A model generated the notes under the pieces. The model was not told the DNA's origin and searched no databases. It saw nothing but the letters and a program-made list of their open reading frames with translations. This document shows, piece after piece, positions 12,146 through 21,497 of a stretch of 64,000 nt of DNA. Source of the DNA: Lomentospora prolificans (lineage: Eukaryota; Ascomycota; Sordariomycetes; Microascales; Microascaceae); assembly GCA_029532625.1 (NCBI GenBank), contig JARFXM010000001.1:806001-870000 (forward strand). The letters run 5' to 3'. The position numbers and the translations under genes are program-made. Every line of letters starts with the position of its first letter. Positions within the stretch are counted from its first letter, which is position 1.

Positions 12146-14123
12146 ATGTCTGAGAGTAAGGGCAGTCTGAAGGAGGCTGAGCTTCCTCAGTCCTCCGTCA
12201 ACGACGACCACGCCTCCGACGTCGACACAGCCTGGAAGTTCCTTGATGCCAACCGCGATGTCGTCGAGGCCAGCGCGACCGAGTCGGAGCTCAAGGCTCT
12301 CCGTCGCAAGATCGACTGGCACATTGTACCCATCATGTTCTGCTGTTATACCATGCAGTTCCTTGACAAAGTCATCCTCAATGTAAGTTGGCCATTACAT
12401 GCGAGTCCTCCACGTGTGCCCGGATCTCGGGCATTTCTGTGATTGGCGATCACAGGTCCCGGCTTCGGAGGGAGAAAAGGCTGTCTGAGCTTCCTCGGAG
12501 GGAAGCACAGAAAAAGAGTTGAGGAAGAAGAACGTGTCTGACCGTCGATCCCCATATATGCAGTACGCCGCCGTCATGGGTATCCACGCGGAGCTCAAGC
12601 TTCAAGGCAATGACTTCTCCAATGTCGCCACTTTCCTCTTCGTAGCACTTCTGGCCTTCGAGGTCCCCAACAGTAAGTGCACCCGCCCAGTATCGGCTCT
12701 GTGGTACAGAAGCTGGAAAGGAAAGAGCCACAACCGATGGCCAACCGTGAGGCACGATGCTGACCGCTCACCCGCCTTATAGTCTACTGCCTTCAAAAAG
12801 TCCCCGCGGCCAAGTGGCTCGGTGCCAACGTCATCCTATGGGGTGTTGCCACTGCCTGTGGTGCCGCCGCGACCAACTACCAGACCCTTCTTGTTTCTCG
12901 CGTGTTCCTCGGTATTTTCGAGGCCACAATTGCCCCTTCTCTCCTTCTCATCAGCAGCCAGTGGTACACCAAATCCGAGGCCGCTCCCCGCTTCTCCTTC
13001 TGGTACCTGGGTCTCGGTCTCGGCCAAATCATTGGCGGAGCTGTCTCGTACGGTTTTCAGCACATTTCCAAGGATGCCGCCCTCTCCGGTTGGAGGGTCA
13101 TGTTCATCACTCTTGGTTGCTTGACCGTCACCATTGGTCTTTGGACTTTCTTCTTCCTCCCCGACACTCCTATGAAGGCTAGGTGGTTGAGCAGCGAGGA
13201 GAAAGTCAAGCTTCTTAAGCACGTCAGTGTCAATCAGACTGGTATTGAGAACAGGAAGTTCCGCCCCAAGGAGATCTTCGAGGCCCTCATGGACCCACAG
13301 CTTTACCTTCTCCTCCTTGCCGTTATTCTTGTAAGTGTTGCAGACCCTGAACAGACACGTGCCGAAGCCATATGCTAATAATGCTTCTGTTAGCTCTCCG
13401 TCTCTAGCGGTGTCGTTACCACCTACTCCGCCACTCTTATCAGAGGCATTGTCACCGACCCCAAGCGCGCCGCCCTCATGAACATGCCCTCAGGTGCCGT
13501 CAGCATTTTCTTCACGCTCTTTGTCGGTTTCGCTATCCGCACCCAGTCTCATCGCTGGCTCTGGATCATTTGCTGCATCATTCCTGCGTAAGTTAGAGTA
13601 TGCCGTCATTTTATGAATGAGATCTCTAAGAACGTGACAGTATTATTGGCGGTGCTTTGATGTCCTTCCTCCCTGCCACCAACAAAGCTGGTGTGCTCGC
13701 TGGCATCTACCTCGTCAACGCGGTTGTTGCCCCCCTCGCCGTGTTCTATAACGTAAGTTCATCGTCAATTCCCCTTTGCTACCCACGGACTAACATAATT
13801 TCCAGTGGACTGCTGCCAACTTTGGTGGTGCTACCAAGCGTGCTTTTGCTGCGGCTCTCCTCAGCGGCTCCTTCTCCATCGGCAATATCATTGGGCCCCA
13901 GACCTTCCAGGCTCGTGATGCTCCCGAATACCGCCCTGCCAAGCTTGCCGTCATGGGTACTCAAGCTGGCTGCGCTCTTATCACTTTCATCCTCTTCCTT
14001 TATTACTACTGGCAGAACAAGAAGCGAGGCGCAGCGCAGGAATCTGAGGATGCCTACCTGTCGCCTGAGGTCTGGGCTAACATGACAGATCGCGAGAACA
14101 AGAAGTTCAGGTATTCGTACTAA
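12146..14123 (+). CDS. MFS transporter, anion:cation symporter (Dal5/allantoate permease-like), 6 exons
   Basis: Plasma-membrane proton symporter of the fungal ACS family (relatives carry allantoate, nicotinate, biotin precursors or other organic acids); the substrate is not readable. Exons 12146-12382, 12564-12672, 12783-13330, 13394-13587, 13641-13752 and 13806-14123 join with matching phases to 505 residues, the normal size. The ATG has a good context (CCCACCATG). The hydrophilic N-terminus ends in the family motif LRRKIDWHIVPIM (about residues 52-64). Exon 3 carries SRVFLGIFEATIAPS, the signature helix 4 of ACS transporters, and FLPDTPMKARWLSSEE before the central loop. The last exon ends helix 12 and closes with the RENKKFRY-type tail common to the family. 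Twelve membrane segments can be counted. The introns are short, with GTAAGT/GTAAGC-like donors. No neighbouring catabolic genes point to a substrate. Confidence 0.92.
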
Positions 14124-14493
14124 GTGCCCCTGAGCGCTGTGCTCCCTGGCCTGTTTGTGTACATTGCTTATCTCTCTTGCTTCTGAGAATTGGGGAAACG
14201 CGCAGTGTACTTTCGCAAAGTCCTGTTGAGAAAGAAAAGTGGAGGATTAAAGACGCGCGCATGTAAAAGTAACGATGATCATCTAATACTGGTACAGAAT
14301 TTCTAGTTAAGGATACATCCGGGTCTTTTTTCCCCAAATGATCGTGTAAGATGGGTCTTGGCATTGATTGGGGTTGCAAATTGTTTAGACTTTATACCAA
14401 TATACCAATTGATTATTTTCCTTTCTGAACTGACTCGTTTGACTGTTTAGATGTGCATGATACCTAGATTTCTGTCTATTTCTGTCTAGATGA

Positions 14494-15181
14494 AGTGAGA
14501 AAGGTTTCATTTGCCATTCTAGTATCCCATATCAAAACTCGCCAAGTCGAAACAATGGTCAAGAAAACACACATGAAAACTCGGGCATCAATTGGAATGC
14601 CACGATCCCGTTCCGGCACACTGTAATACACAATACCCTCGATAAGCAAAGCAGACGAATTCAGCAGCTGACCGTAGAATGTGTGTTGACACCTTCTCCT
14701 ACGATTGTCGGCCCTTTCAGTCTATACCGTGGTCAGTCATTCGATGTGGCGGCTTTTCCTACTCTTACAAAAACCGTTAATATAACAATCTCGTGCATTA
14801 CATCTCAGTTGCCCTCGGAAATTACCGGTTTCTGTTTCAAACTTGAGCCACCTCCAGGAGACGACGAAACAAGCCGAGTCCAGACTGAGCGCATCTGCAC
14901 TGAACCTGAGCTGGTCAGAGAGAGCGGGTCATTGGAGAATCAAGTATGTGTTAGGTATTATAAGCTTAGGATGCCGCGAGTATCAGCATTGGGGAGCCAC
15001 ATGTCACACTGACCATTGTCAGGGACTCAAATCTACAGGTATTCAACCTTCGGGGAGCAAAACCCCAATTGCATATCGTATAGCCTTTGACGTCGTTTTG
15101 CATGCTGGGGCTGCAGCATCTTTGATCGTACAGGCGTACAACGCTGAAGATGGCGAGACGTGTAGGCTCGAGGATCGATGA
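14494..15181 (+). CDS. Doubtful two-exon hypothetical gene or gene fragment
   Basis: An open frame from 14494 to 14943 meets a good intron (14944-15022: GTATGT donor, CTGAC branch at 15009-15013, CAG acceptor). It continues in frame in a second exon (15023-15181, TGA stop), giving about 200 codons. The joined product is not low-complexity, has a few hydrophobic strands (for example TVNITISCITSQLP and YRIAFDVVLHAGAAASLIVQ) and could be beta-rich, but I recognise no family. There is no ATG in the open frame before the intron, so a small upstream exon would be needed (for example ATG at 14338 with a GTAAGA donor at 14346 and an AG at 14522), or this is a truncated remnant. It lies 370 bp after the MFS stop on the same strand and could be wrongly read 3' UTR sequence. 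Confidence 0.3.
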
Positions 15182-16844
15182 GGCATCTACACTTGCAACA
15201 GCCCAATAAACGTGACATCCGCAAATAGCATACTAAGTCATACAAGAGGGTTAAGTGGATAGCATGAATCTTGAGGGACTGTGTAGATAAAACAGAATAG
15301 GCGTTAGGGGTCGTCTTACGTGCAGCCTCCGGACTCACATTACGGGGTATATAGCTCTGTGATGCCTCATTGTGTGAGCTCTGCGTCACGCTCGCGTTGA
15401 TTGTGTTTACGTCGGGATACCTCCATCTCTCGTTCAAGTGCAGAAGACTATACAACAGACCACACTTCTGTCTGCCTATTGTCTGACAGGCAGGCCGGTC
15501 TACTCAGCCCTAATACTCGGGAGCATATCATATCTAGGCAACTCTACGAGTATACCGAACATAGTTGAGAAGAGAGAAGAAGAGCCTATTGGTCCGTTAT
15601 AAACCTCGTCAAAAGGGGGATCATAGCTCCTATATTGTTGGTGAGTATCCCCTAGGTAATGACGATAGGGATCACGAAATAGGAATAACTTGGCCCCGCC
15701 GTGGCCAAGGTCGATGAGGCAGTCGCTAGGATTCAGCCCGTCACAAGGTTAGATCAAACGTTCCGATTATTCCACAGCGCCTCACATGAAGGGAACGATT
15801 GACTCCTAATCCTGGCCAGCCTCGAAAACCATCACTCGACCGAATCGAACTTCACTGCTAATAACGCACACATCCAGCCTGGCGGAAGACGAGCTAAATC
15901 GAACCCCTACTCTACCCGCATGCGAACGGCCAGTTCCACTAACGATCCCTCCATAAAATTTCTAGACCAAGTCATTCATACATGTACAGCATCACTATTC
16001 CCGTAAAAGCCAATGACCCACATTCATCGCATCCCGTTGGAGTAAGTCAGTCTTACGCGGGGTTGGCTGGTGTGGACGCCTTGCCTCTAACCTTGCAGGT
16101 GGTGGGAGCACGGCTCGAAGTTCTCACCATCAGTGGATTTGGATCTTTGTGAGCTGACCTCATAGTATGAGGTTCTTTCGCGTGATTAGATCCAGGCATA
16201 TCAGCCCCTGAGGACCGTAGGGAGACTCGACTTCGACCATGATCAGGCCGCTGGCAAGCATAGTCCATGTGTTCAAGGGCACGTCCATGGAGAAACAGTC
16301 GTGTGATTTCCGCCTAAAGGCAATGTGGAACGGACCCCGCGTGTCTAGAAAACTACGATCCTCACACTGCAATAAGTAGGCCATGATGAGCTGCGGTGAA
16401 TTCCGGTGGCCGAGGACAGCTCGAAAACACTTTGAGCATAATAGGACGCGGCCGTGGAGAAGGTCGTTCCATGGCCACTCGTGTACATGAACACTCTTGC
16501 CGACAAGCAGTCGGATTTGCAACCCAACGATGCATCATTTCCATGGTTGTAATGGACGCGATTGAGATCTTTAAGCTGCCAATGATCCCCGGTTGACCAC
16601 TTCCCGGATTGGAACAAGCTTAATGATGTCTTGGCAGCAAGGTGCGCAAAGGTGAAGCGAGCGCTAATTAGGAGAATGCCTCACGTCGTTCATGACGCAG
16701 GCCTAGAGGGGTGTTGCATGGGGTGGAGCAAATTTCCAAATTGGCTATCGACTTCGTCTGTGTCCAATGGACAAAGATGAACAGGTATCCTTGTTCCGTT
16801 GACTTGACTGTGTTGCCCAACTAACACATTTCTCGCGAGTACAG
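15182..16844. other. Gene-free stretch before the AAA-ATPase relic
   Basis: No supported gene. Minus-strand frames of 60-140 codons carry no motif. Because the relic that follows keeps only the middle of an AAA-ATPase gene, bases 16,000-16,840 may hold further eroded N-terminal sequence, but I could not align any of it by eye. Confidence 0.4.
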
Positions 16845-17890
16845 ATCGACGAGCGCGTAATTGTTGATTGTAAAGCCTTTCGGAACTCATATACTTATAC
16901 TGCCGGTTCATTACGTTGGAGAACGTACGAAGCAAAGCCAAGCCTCAGAAAGGTCGCCTCGTAGCCAAGGCCAGGGGTATGGTGGTAGACGTATCCAGAC
17001 TCCCCGGCCATGAAGGCTCCGATTGGTACGATGAACTCAATGACTTTGATGTCTCCGACAACGATACGAGCATGGACAACGGTTTGACCGGCGATATTCG
17101 TAACATCACAGACTCTAAAACACTCGACTGCAGCCGCAGCAAAAGTGATGGGCATCGGCAATATCGAAAGTGCCAGTCCTTCCGCCATTGCCCTCACGGA
17201 GCTGGCTCGGACCGCCCAAAATGTGCTTTATGTGTCCAAAGCCGACTTTGAACTGTTATTCCCTGCCTTGCTTCCAGCGTTCGGACTCAAGAGCAAGGAG
17301 CGACGTTTGGTAATGGCAGACGATCTCCAGGATCTAGCCTGGAACACATCAGTGTTTGACGCACTCCGACATGACCCAGTCATCAGGGTTCTCGTTTACA
17401 CGCTAGCCAGGGGTCACCAAGGAGGTCTGGAAATTGTGTTCAATGGTATCATCACTGGGAAGGGACAGGGACTGGCTTTCTTCTACATGGGTAAGTGCCC
17501 GACAGGGACGCGGCCGTAATAAGATTCGAAAAGGCATCAATGATGTAACACTAAGCACACACCATTACAGAGAGCCAGGCCTCGGTAAAACGCTCACTGC
17601 CGGCCGGTAAGAGATATCTCAAATACCTTGGACCAATCCCAGCATCGGCAGTTAGCATATTATATCCTGACATTACTCCCAAGAAAGCATTGCAGACTAC
17701 TTAGAACGGCCTCTGTATTCACCCTCCGGAGAGGAACGGCATAGATATTCCCAATGCCGAACGCCGTCTAGACAGCATATTCGATCTCACCAAGCTACAG
17801 GAATCGGGGCGAGTTGACCAGGCATAGTGTGACCGGTGCTCTGCGATTTGACTATTTTCTAGAGGATTTATTGCCCCTACGATTATGATA
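16845..17890 (+). pseudogene. Decayed fungal AAA-ATPase gene (DUF7025-AAA type)
   Basis: Remnant of a cytosolic AAA ATPase of the type expanded in Pezizomycotina. In one frame, 16845 onwards reads RVIVDCKAF (the strand found before the linker in these proteins), then meets three stops (16962, 16980 and about 17082), then continues in the same frame from 17145. The segment 17250-17490 matches the pre-Walker region: PALLPAFGLKSKE..L, then WNTSVFDAL, then IITGKGQG. An intron with GTAAGT donor (17491-17569) leads to the Walker A motif EPGLGKTLTA (about 17571-17601). After a break, 17699 onwards gives YLERPLYS, and in another frame the family segment before Walker B, IPNAERRLDSIFDLTKL (about 17746-17800). 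Walker B, sensor and arginine-finger parts are missing; 17850-17885 may keep the LRxLDYF strand. Several stops and frameshifts rule out one functional product. Confidence 0.72.
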
Positions 17891-18852
17891 CTCTGGTCTC
17901 GGGCTCTCCTTGTGTCACCTTGATTTCTTCGTCGCCTTGGCCTAATTGGATTCATATTTCACCAACACAAATATAACCGGTTCTGTGGCCCTTTCTCCGA
18001 GTTCAGGGTTGGCATCTAAGTTACCAAAGTAAAGTAGAACGGTCAAGCTCAATTCGCATAATAAGCAACAAGAACTATTCAGTTGTCGTGGGTTTGGTGC
18101 GATGGCTACCGGTTAATTAGAGCCGCAAGTCTCGGAGGCCAAAAGGGACCAGGGCTTTACTAATCACTGAAGTATAAAGGAGCTAGCGAAGGGAGGAGAA
18201 CAACCTTTAGAAAGCCGGAAATTCCTGTTGGATAGTTGACGTCGCCCGTTAGGATCTGCTAGTTGCTCTGATCAGTGGATTACTGGAACAATACTCAGCC
18301 AGGCAGACGACATGGTTGCCTCGGAGTATTATTATCTGAGAGATATGAGGTAGCTAACCCTAACATCTAGGGTTAGGGCTCTGATGTAGAAGAGAACTCG
18401 GAAAGTACTTTGGCTCAGCATATGGAATACGTTTTTGCCATGGTTCAATCAACTTGTATTTCAACAAGTCTATATATATACCCCGAGTGCTGTTGCAACC
18501 CCAGCTGGCCCGGCATGGCACTTCACTTTTGCGGGATACCCAGCGCCGGGGACTGCAATCCCTCCCCTATTGTCAGTCGCCCGAGAGCTCCCGGATTAGA
18601 ATGGGCATGGGAGAGCGGAATGTAGGTCTCTCGGGATCTCGCAAACCGTTTGAAATCTCTCCTCTGATCCCGTTTCGGTATTAGGGAATTAGATATACTA
18701 TAATACTGCCTTGATGAGTCACTAATTCCATCATTTTTTTATCTGTAATTTGATAATATAATTAATCACCTAGGAGATGGAGTTAAACGGTAATAGTAGC
18801 GTTATGGCGACAGCAGCTCCCATCCCAGGAAGCAGCCAACCGCAACAGCCTA
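17891..18852. other. AT-richer gene-free stretch
   Basis: No coding frame with a motif. It contains a telomere-motif inverted repeat (18354-18376) and the AT-rich segment 18690-18775. It probably includes the 3' UTR of the minus-strand PaiB-like gene at its right edge. Confidence 0.45.
18354..18376. repeat. Inverted repeat of telomere-type hexamers
   Basis: CTAACCCTA (18354-18362) and its perfect complement TAGGGTTAG (18368-18376) are separated by 5 nt, so two telomere-type repeats face each other and could form a 9-bp hairpin. TTAGGG is the telomere repeat of most filamentous ascomycetes. The match is short and may be chance. Confidence 0.6.
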
Positions 18853-19638
18853 TTATTTCTTCCTCGACTCCTTTAGATCGCTTCGCTCCTGAACCAAGGC
18901 CGAGACTTTCTGGGCATTCTCGCTCTCCATCTGCTTAAAGCCCTGGATCACACCTTCACGGTCGCCCTTGCTCATCTCCTGACTCATCTTGAATTTGCCC
19001 TCGAGCCTCGTGATTTCAATCTCGATACCGATAATATTCTTCTTCAGAAGCTCAACATAGTTATCCGGCGCATCGCTCACCTTCCAGGGTCCTGGTCGTC
19101 CGTTCTCGCCCGTATATCCCATACCGTTGGTCTCCATGATATTCGACAGCGCGGCAATCTGCTTATTTAGATATTCGGAGGTTTCGTCAGACTTGGAGTC
19201 GAAATATACCCTTGCCCTTCCGTAGACCTGGACAGCGGCGTAGTTCCACGTCGGCACGACCTTTCCGGACGTCGGCTTGGTCTCGACGTAGAACTTGGGC
19301 GTGACGTAGTGATGAGGCGTGGCGGTGAAGAGGACCAGCACGTCCTGCTCGATGATGTTTCCGGGTTCCGGGCGGGATGCCGAAGGGGTCAAGTGCTCGA
19401 TGATGGCCTTGCTCTGGGGATTTTGGCGGGCCATGTGGCCGCGCAGACGGCCGAGGTTGGGCGAGTCCGAGTCGGCGGCATCCGAGTCGGCGTCTAGCAC
19501 CCAGGGAATGTGGCTGGATTGCAGGAGTGGGAAGTTGGGAGAGGAGATGGCGGTTGTGATGATGCCGAGGGGGTAGTCTCGGATGAGCTGATGGAGGACG
19601 GGGATGCGGTCCTCTACGTGGTCTGCGCGGAGGTACAT
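18853..19638 (-). CDS. paiB: PaiB-like FMN-binding split-barrel protein (FMN_bind_2)
   Basis: Member of the PaiB family, named after the Bacillus subtilis PaiB repressor; structurally a flavin-binding split barrel. Intronless, 261 residues, longer than bacterial PaiB (about 205). Start at 19638 was chosen because MYLRADHVED begins the conserved N-terminal strand; the frame remains open to 19722, but that part is a poly-Phe readthrough of the T tract at 19672-19693. Seen in order: YPLGIITT (about 25-32), SSHIPWVLD, LRGHMARQNPQ (the family G-H-x-A-R-x-N-P), the signature VPTWNYAAVQVYG, and near the end LEGKFKMSQ with GDREGVIQGF. The C-terminal 25 residues form a charged helix. An acidic insert (DADSDAADSDSPN) enlarges one loop. 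No DNA-binding motif is visible, so a flavin-dependent or haem-related role is as likely as repression. It is divergent from the PaiA-like gene, with about 800 bp between them. Confidence 0.87.
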   Translation of the reverse strand: MYLRADHVEDRIPVLHQLIRDYPLGIITTAISSPNFPLLQSSHIPWVLDADSDAADSDSPNLGRLRGHMARQNPQSKAIIEHLTPSASRPEPGNIIEQDVLVLFTATPHHYVTPKFYVETKPTSGKVVPTWNYAAVQVYGRARVYFDSKSDETSEYLNKQIAALSNIMETNGMGYTGENGRPGPWKVSDAPDNYVELLKKNIIGIEIEITRLEGKFKMSQEMSKGDREGVIQGFKQMESENAQKVSALVQERSDLKESRKK

Positions 19639-19671
19639 GGTGGTGTTGGGAGGAAAGGACGGAATGGGGAG

Positions 19672-19693
19672 AAAAAAAAAAAAAAAAAAAAAA
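19672..19693. repeat. A(22) homopolymer tract in the PaiB-like 5' leader
   Basis: Twenty-two A residues (T on the coding strand of the PaiB-like gene) lying 34-55 nt before its ATG. Such poly(dA:dT) tracts often exclude nucleosomes at fungal promoters. Confidence 0.85.
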
Positions 19694-19790
19694 CCGAAGC
19701 TGTCGATATTATGGGAGATCAAGGTGCAACTCGATGGTTTGCTTTGTATCCTCGTCGACTCTTCTCTTGCAGCCTGAGAGATCAGCTCGT

Positions 19791-19796
19791 TTTATA
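19791..19796 (-). promoter_or_regulatory. TATAAA box candidate of the PaiB-like gene
   Basis: On the minus strand this reads TATAAA, about 155 nt before the ATG at 19638. It is the only clear TATA word in the proximal promoter. Confidence 0.35.
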
Positions 19797-20435
19797 TTAT
19801 GATGGGCCGGAAAGGTAGCCAAAATATGAAGAGTCATGTTCTCGCCTGGCGGGATCCCTCGGAAATGGCCCAGCCAATTGTAGGGCAGGTACTTTGTAAA
19901 GAAAAGGACTCCTCCTCATCCAAGTCGGATCCGCTATTACACGCCCGATTGACCATTTTTGCAGCGTTGTCAGTGTCATCGGTAGGGCGGGCGCCAGGCA
20001 CAATAGCCAATCAAGGCAGACATAAAAGAAAGAAAGAAATAGTCATTCACCCACATTTGCTAGGGTCCAGCCAGCGTGTTCCGTCGTTGCGTTGCCCAAA
20101 TCTGCCTTGTATTATTATTACTATTATCCTTCCCTCCCGCTGAGGAATCACTCTTTCCCGATCTGGCTATCCGCACTGACCGACCGGGCTTCAAGTCTTG
20201 CACGATCGAAAGATCTCGGGCTATTATTTTTTGACTCACCGCAGCGTCAAGTCATATTTGCCAATCCCTGCTGTCTCAATTACCATCGGTCAGACTCCAA
20301 CTGGTTCATCTGCACTGGCCCAAAAGTTCCACTGTTTCTGTTCTTCCTCCCCGCTCCCGCTCCCGCTCCCGCACGTTCCAATCACACACATCTCCTTCGG
20401 GGACCTGCATCCTTCGACACACACGCGCTGTCATC

Positions 20436-20978
20436 ATGTCCAAGCAGACGCACATCGTCCGGAAGGCTATGCTCTCCGACGCACAGCCGATCGCGGACAT
20501 GGCCAGGGAGGTCTTTGTCAAGACCTTTGGCCACTCTACTTCCGAAGAGAACGTGAACAATTACTTAAAGGAAAACTACTCGACCGAGGCCATGGCCAAG
20601 CACCTGCAGCATCCCGACCACGAAACGCTTGTGGCGGTCGATGCCGGGGGCAGAATCAGGGGCTACGGCACGCTCCGGAAGAACGTTAGGGAGCCGTGTC
20701 TCGATGACGTGCCCGACAAGATTGAGCTGCTCAGGCTATACGTCGACGCTTCCGCGCTGGGCAGGGGCATCGGCGGTTCAATTGCCCGGGCCCTCGAGGA
20801 TCTGGCGAGGGAGCAGGGGTTCAAGAATATGTGGCTGGGCGTGTGGGAAGGAAACTACAACTCGCAAAAGGTATACGAGAAGTGGGGATACAAAAGGGTG
20901 GGAGAGCACATCTTCTATCTCGGCGACGAGGCGCAGACGGATTGGATCTTGCTGAAGGCACTCATAAACGATGGATAA
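20436..20978 (+). CDS. paiA: PaiA-like GNAT N-acetyltransferase (polyamine/amine acetylation)
   Basis: GNAT-fold acetyltransferase using acetyl-CoA; its best family match from memory is PaiA of Bacillus, which acetylates spermidine and spermine, so a small amine substrate is likely. Intronless, 180 residues, the size of bacterial PaiA (about 172). The fold is complete: FVKTFGHSTSEENVNNYL in the N-terminal helices, ELLRLYVDAS then LGRGIGGSIA (acetyl-CoA pyrophosphate loop, about 108-116), and the PaiA-typical KNMWLGVWEGNYNSQKVYEKWGY region, with WLGVWE and the motif-B Tyr. It ends with a GEHIFYLGDEAQTD block, also typical of PaiA. The ATG follows CATC and begins just before the first strand (THIVRKA). 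No targeting signal, so cytosolic. It is divergent from the PaiB-like gene, echoing the bacterial paiAB pair. Confidence 0.9.
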   Translation: MSKQTHIVRKAMLSDAQPIADMAREVFVKTFGHSTSEENVNNYLKENYSTEAMAKHLQHPDHETLVAVDAGGRIRGYGTLRKNVREPCLDDVPDKIELLRLYVDASALGRGIGGSIARALEDLAREQGFKNMWLGVWEGNYNSQKVYEKWGYKRVGEHIFYLGDEAQTDWILLKALINDG

Positions 20979-21382
20979 GAAAGAGTATTACACGGTTTAA
21001 CATTATACAAGTGTCCGGGCGGTGCGCGAGGCGGAGGGCATCTTCAACGGTTGCGTTATCGTGGTTCAACGAACACACCGCACATTAGAGGAGTTAGGCG
21101 AATTGCCGAAGATCTATATTCAATAATTCATATCCGAATATTCTAGCGCGCTTCTGCTGGGGTGTCATTGATGGTTGCCATTGAGGGTAATAAGGACGAT
21201 GCGAGCCGAACAATGAAATAAATCCCTTTCAATTGGGAATGCGGGGCAAGGTACTCTCGACCCCCTCTATCGACCCTTATCTCCACGTGATGCACTGCGA
21301 TGAAATGAGTTTCGCAAACGAAAACTGTATCAATCAGATCCATATATCTCATGCAAACCACTAACAAACAACCAATCAACAT
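20979..21382. other. Spacer between the PaiA-like gene and tRNA-Leu
   Basis: Holds the PaiA-like 3' UTR and the tRNA 5' flank. A minus-strand frame (21143-21502) overlaps the tRNA and has no motif. Nothing else seen. Confidence 0.5.
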
Positions 21383-21483
21383 GGTAAGATGGCCGAGCGG
21401 TCTAAGGCGCCAGGTTAAGGTTACCTTAACGAGTAATTCCTGGTCCAGGAAACTGGGCGTGAGTTCGAATCTCACTCTTATCA
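21383..21483 (+). tRNA. tRNA-Leu(AAG): tRNA-Leu, anticodon AAG, with a 17-nt intron
   Basis: Full cloverleaf by inspection. The acceptor stem GGTAAGA pairs with TCTTATC (one G-T), discriminator A at 21483. The D arm is GCC/GGC with the A box around TGGCCGAGCGG. The anticodon stem CCAGG (21410-21414) pairs with CCTGG (21439-21443). The anticodon AAG is at 21417-21419. An intron at about 21421-21437 follows position 37, the canonical place. The long variable arm CCAG-GAAA-CTGG identifies a class II tRNA (Leu). The T arm GTGAG/CTCAC encloses TTCGAAT (B box). No 3' CCA is encoded, as normal in eukaryotes. Confidence 0.96.
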
Positions 21484-21489
21484 ACTTAC

Positions 21490-21497
21490 TTTTTTTT
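21490..21497 (+). terminator. RNA polymerase III terminator of tRNA-Leu
   Basis: A run of eight T residues starts 7 nt after the tRNA 3' end, the usual Pol III stop. Confidence 0.85.

Larger units (their letters stand above)
19639..20435. promoter_or_regulatory. Shared divergent promoter region of the PaiB-like and PaiA-like genes
   Basis: An interval of 797 bp separates the two start codons. It holds the poly-A tract and TATAAA on the PaiB side. On the PaiA side it has a C/T-rich leader (20108-20150 and 20335-20375, the latter with CCCGCTCC repeats). Common control from one nucleosome-free region is likely but inferred. Confidence 0.5.

Noticed and set aside
16895..17197. 100-codon minus-strand frame opposite the AAA-ATPase relic
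   Set aside because: The plus strand keeps recognisable AAA-ATPase segments on both sides in one frame, so the minus frame is a by-product.
19639..19722. N-terminal extension of the PaiB-like protein with a poly-Phe stretch resembling a membrane helix
   Set aside because: It comes from reading the T(22) tract; the family N-terminus begins at the ATG at 19638.
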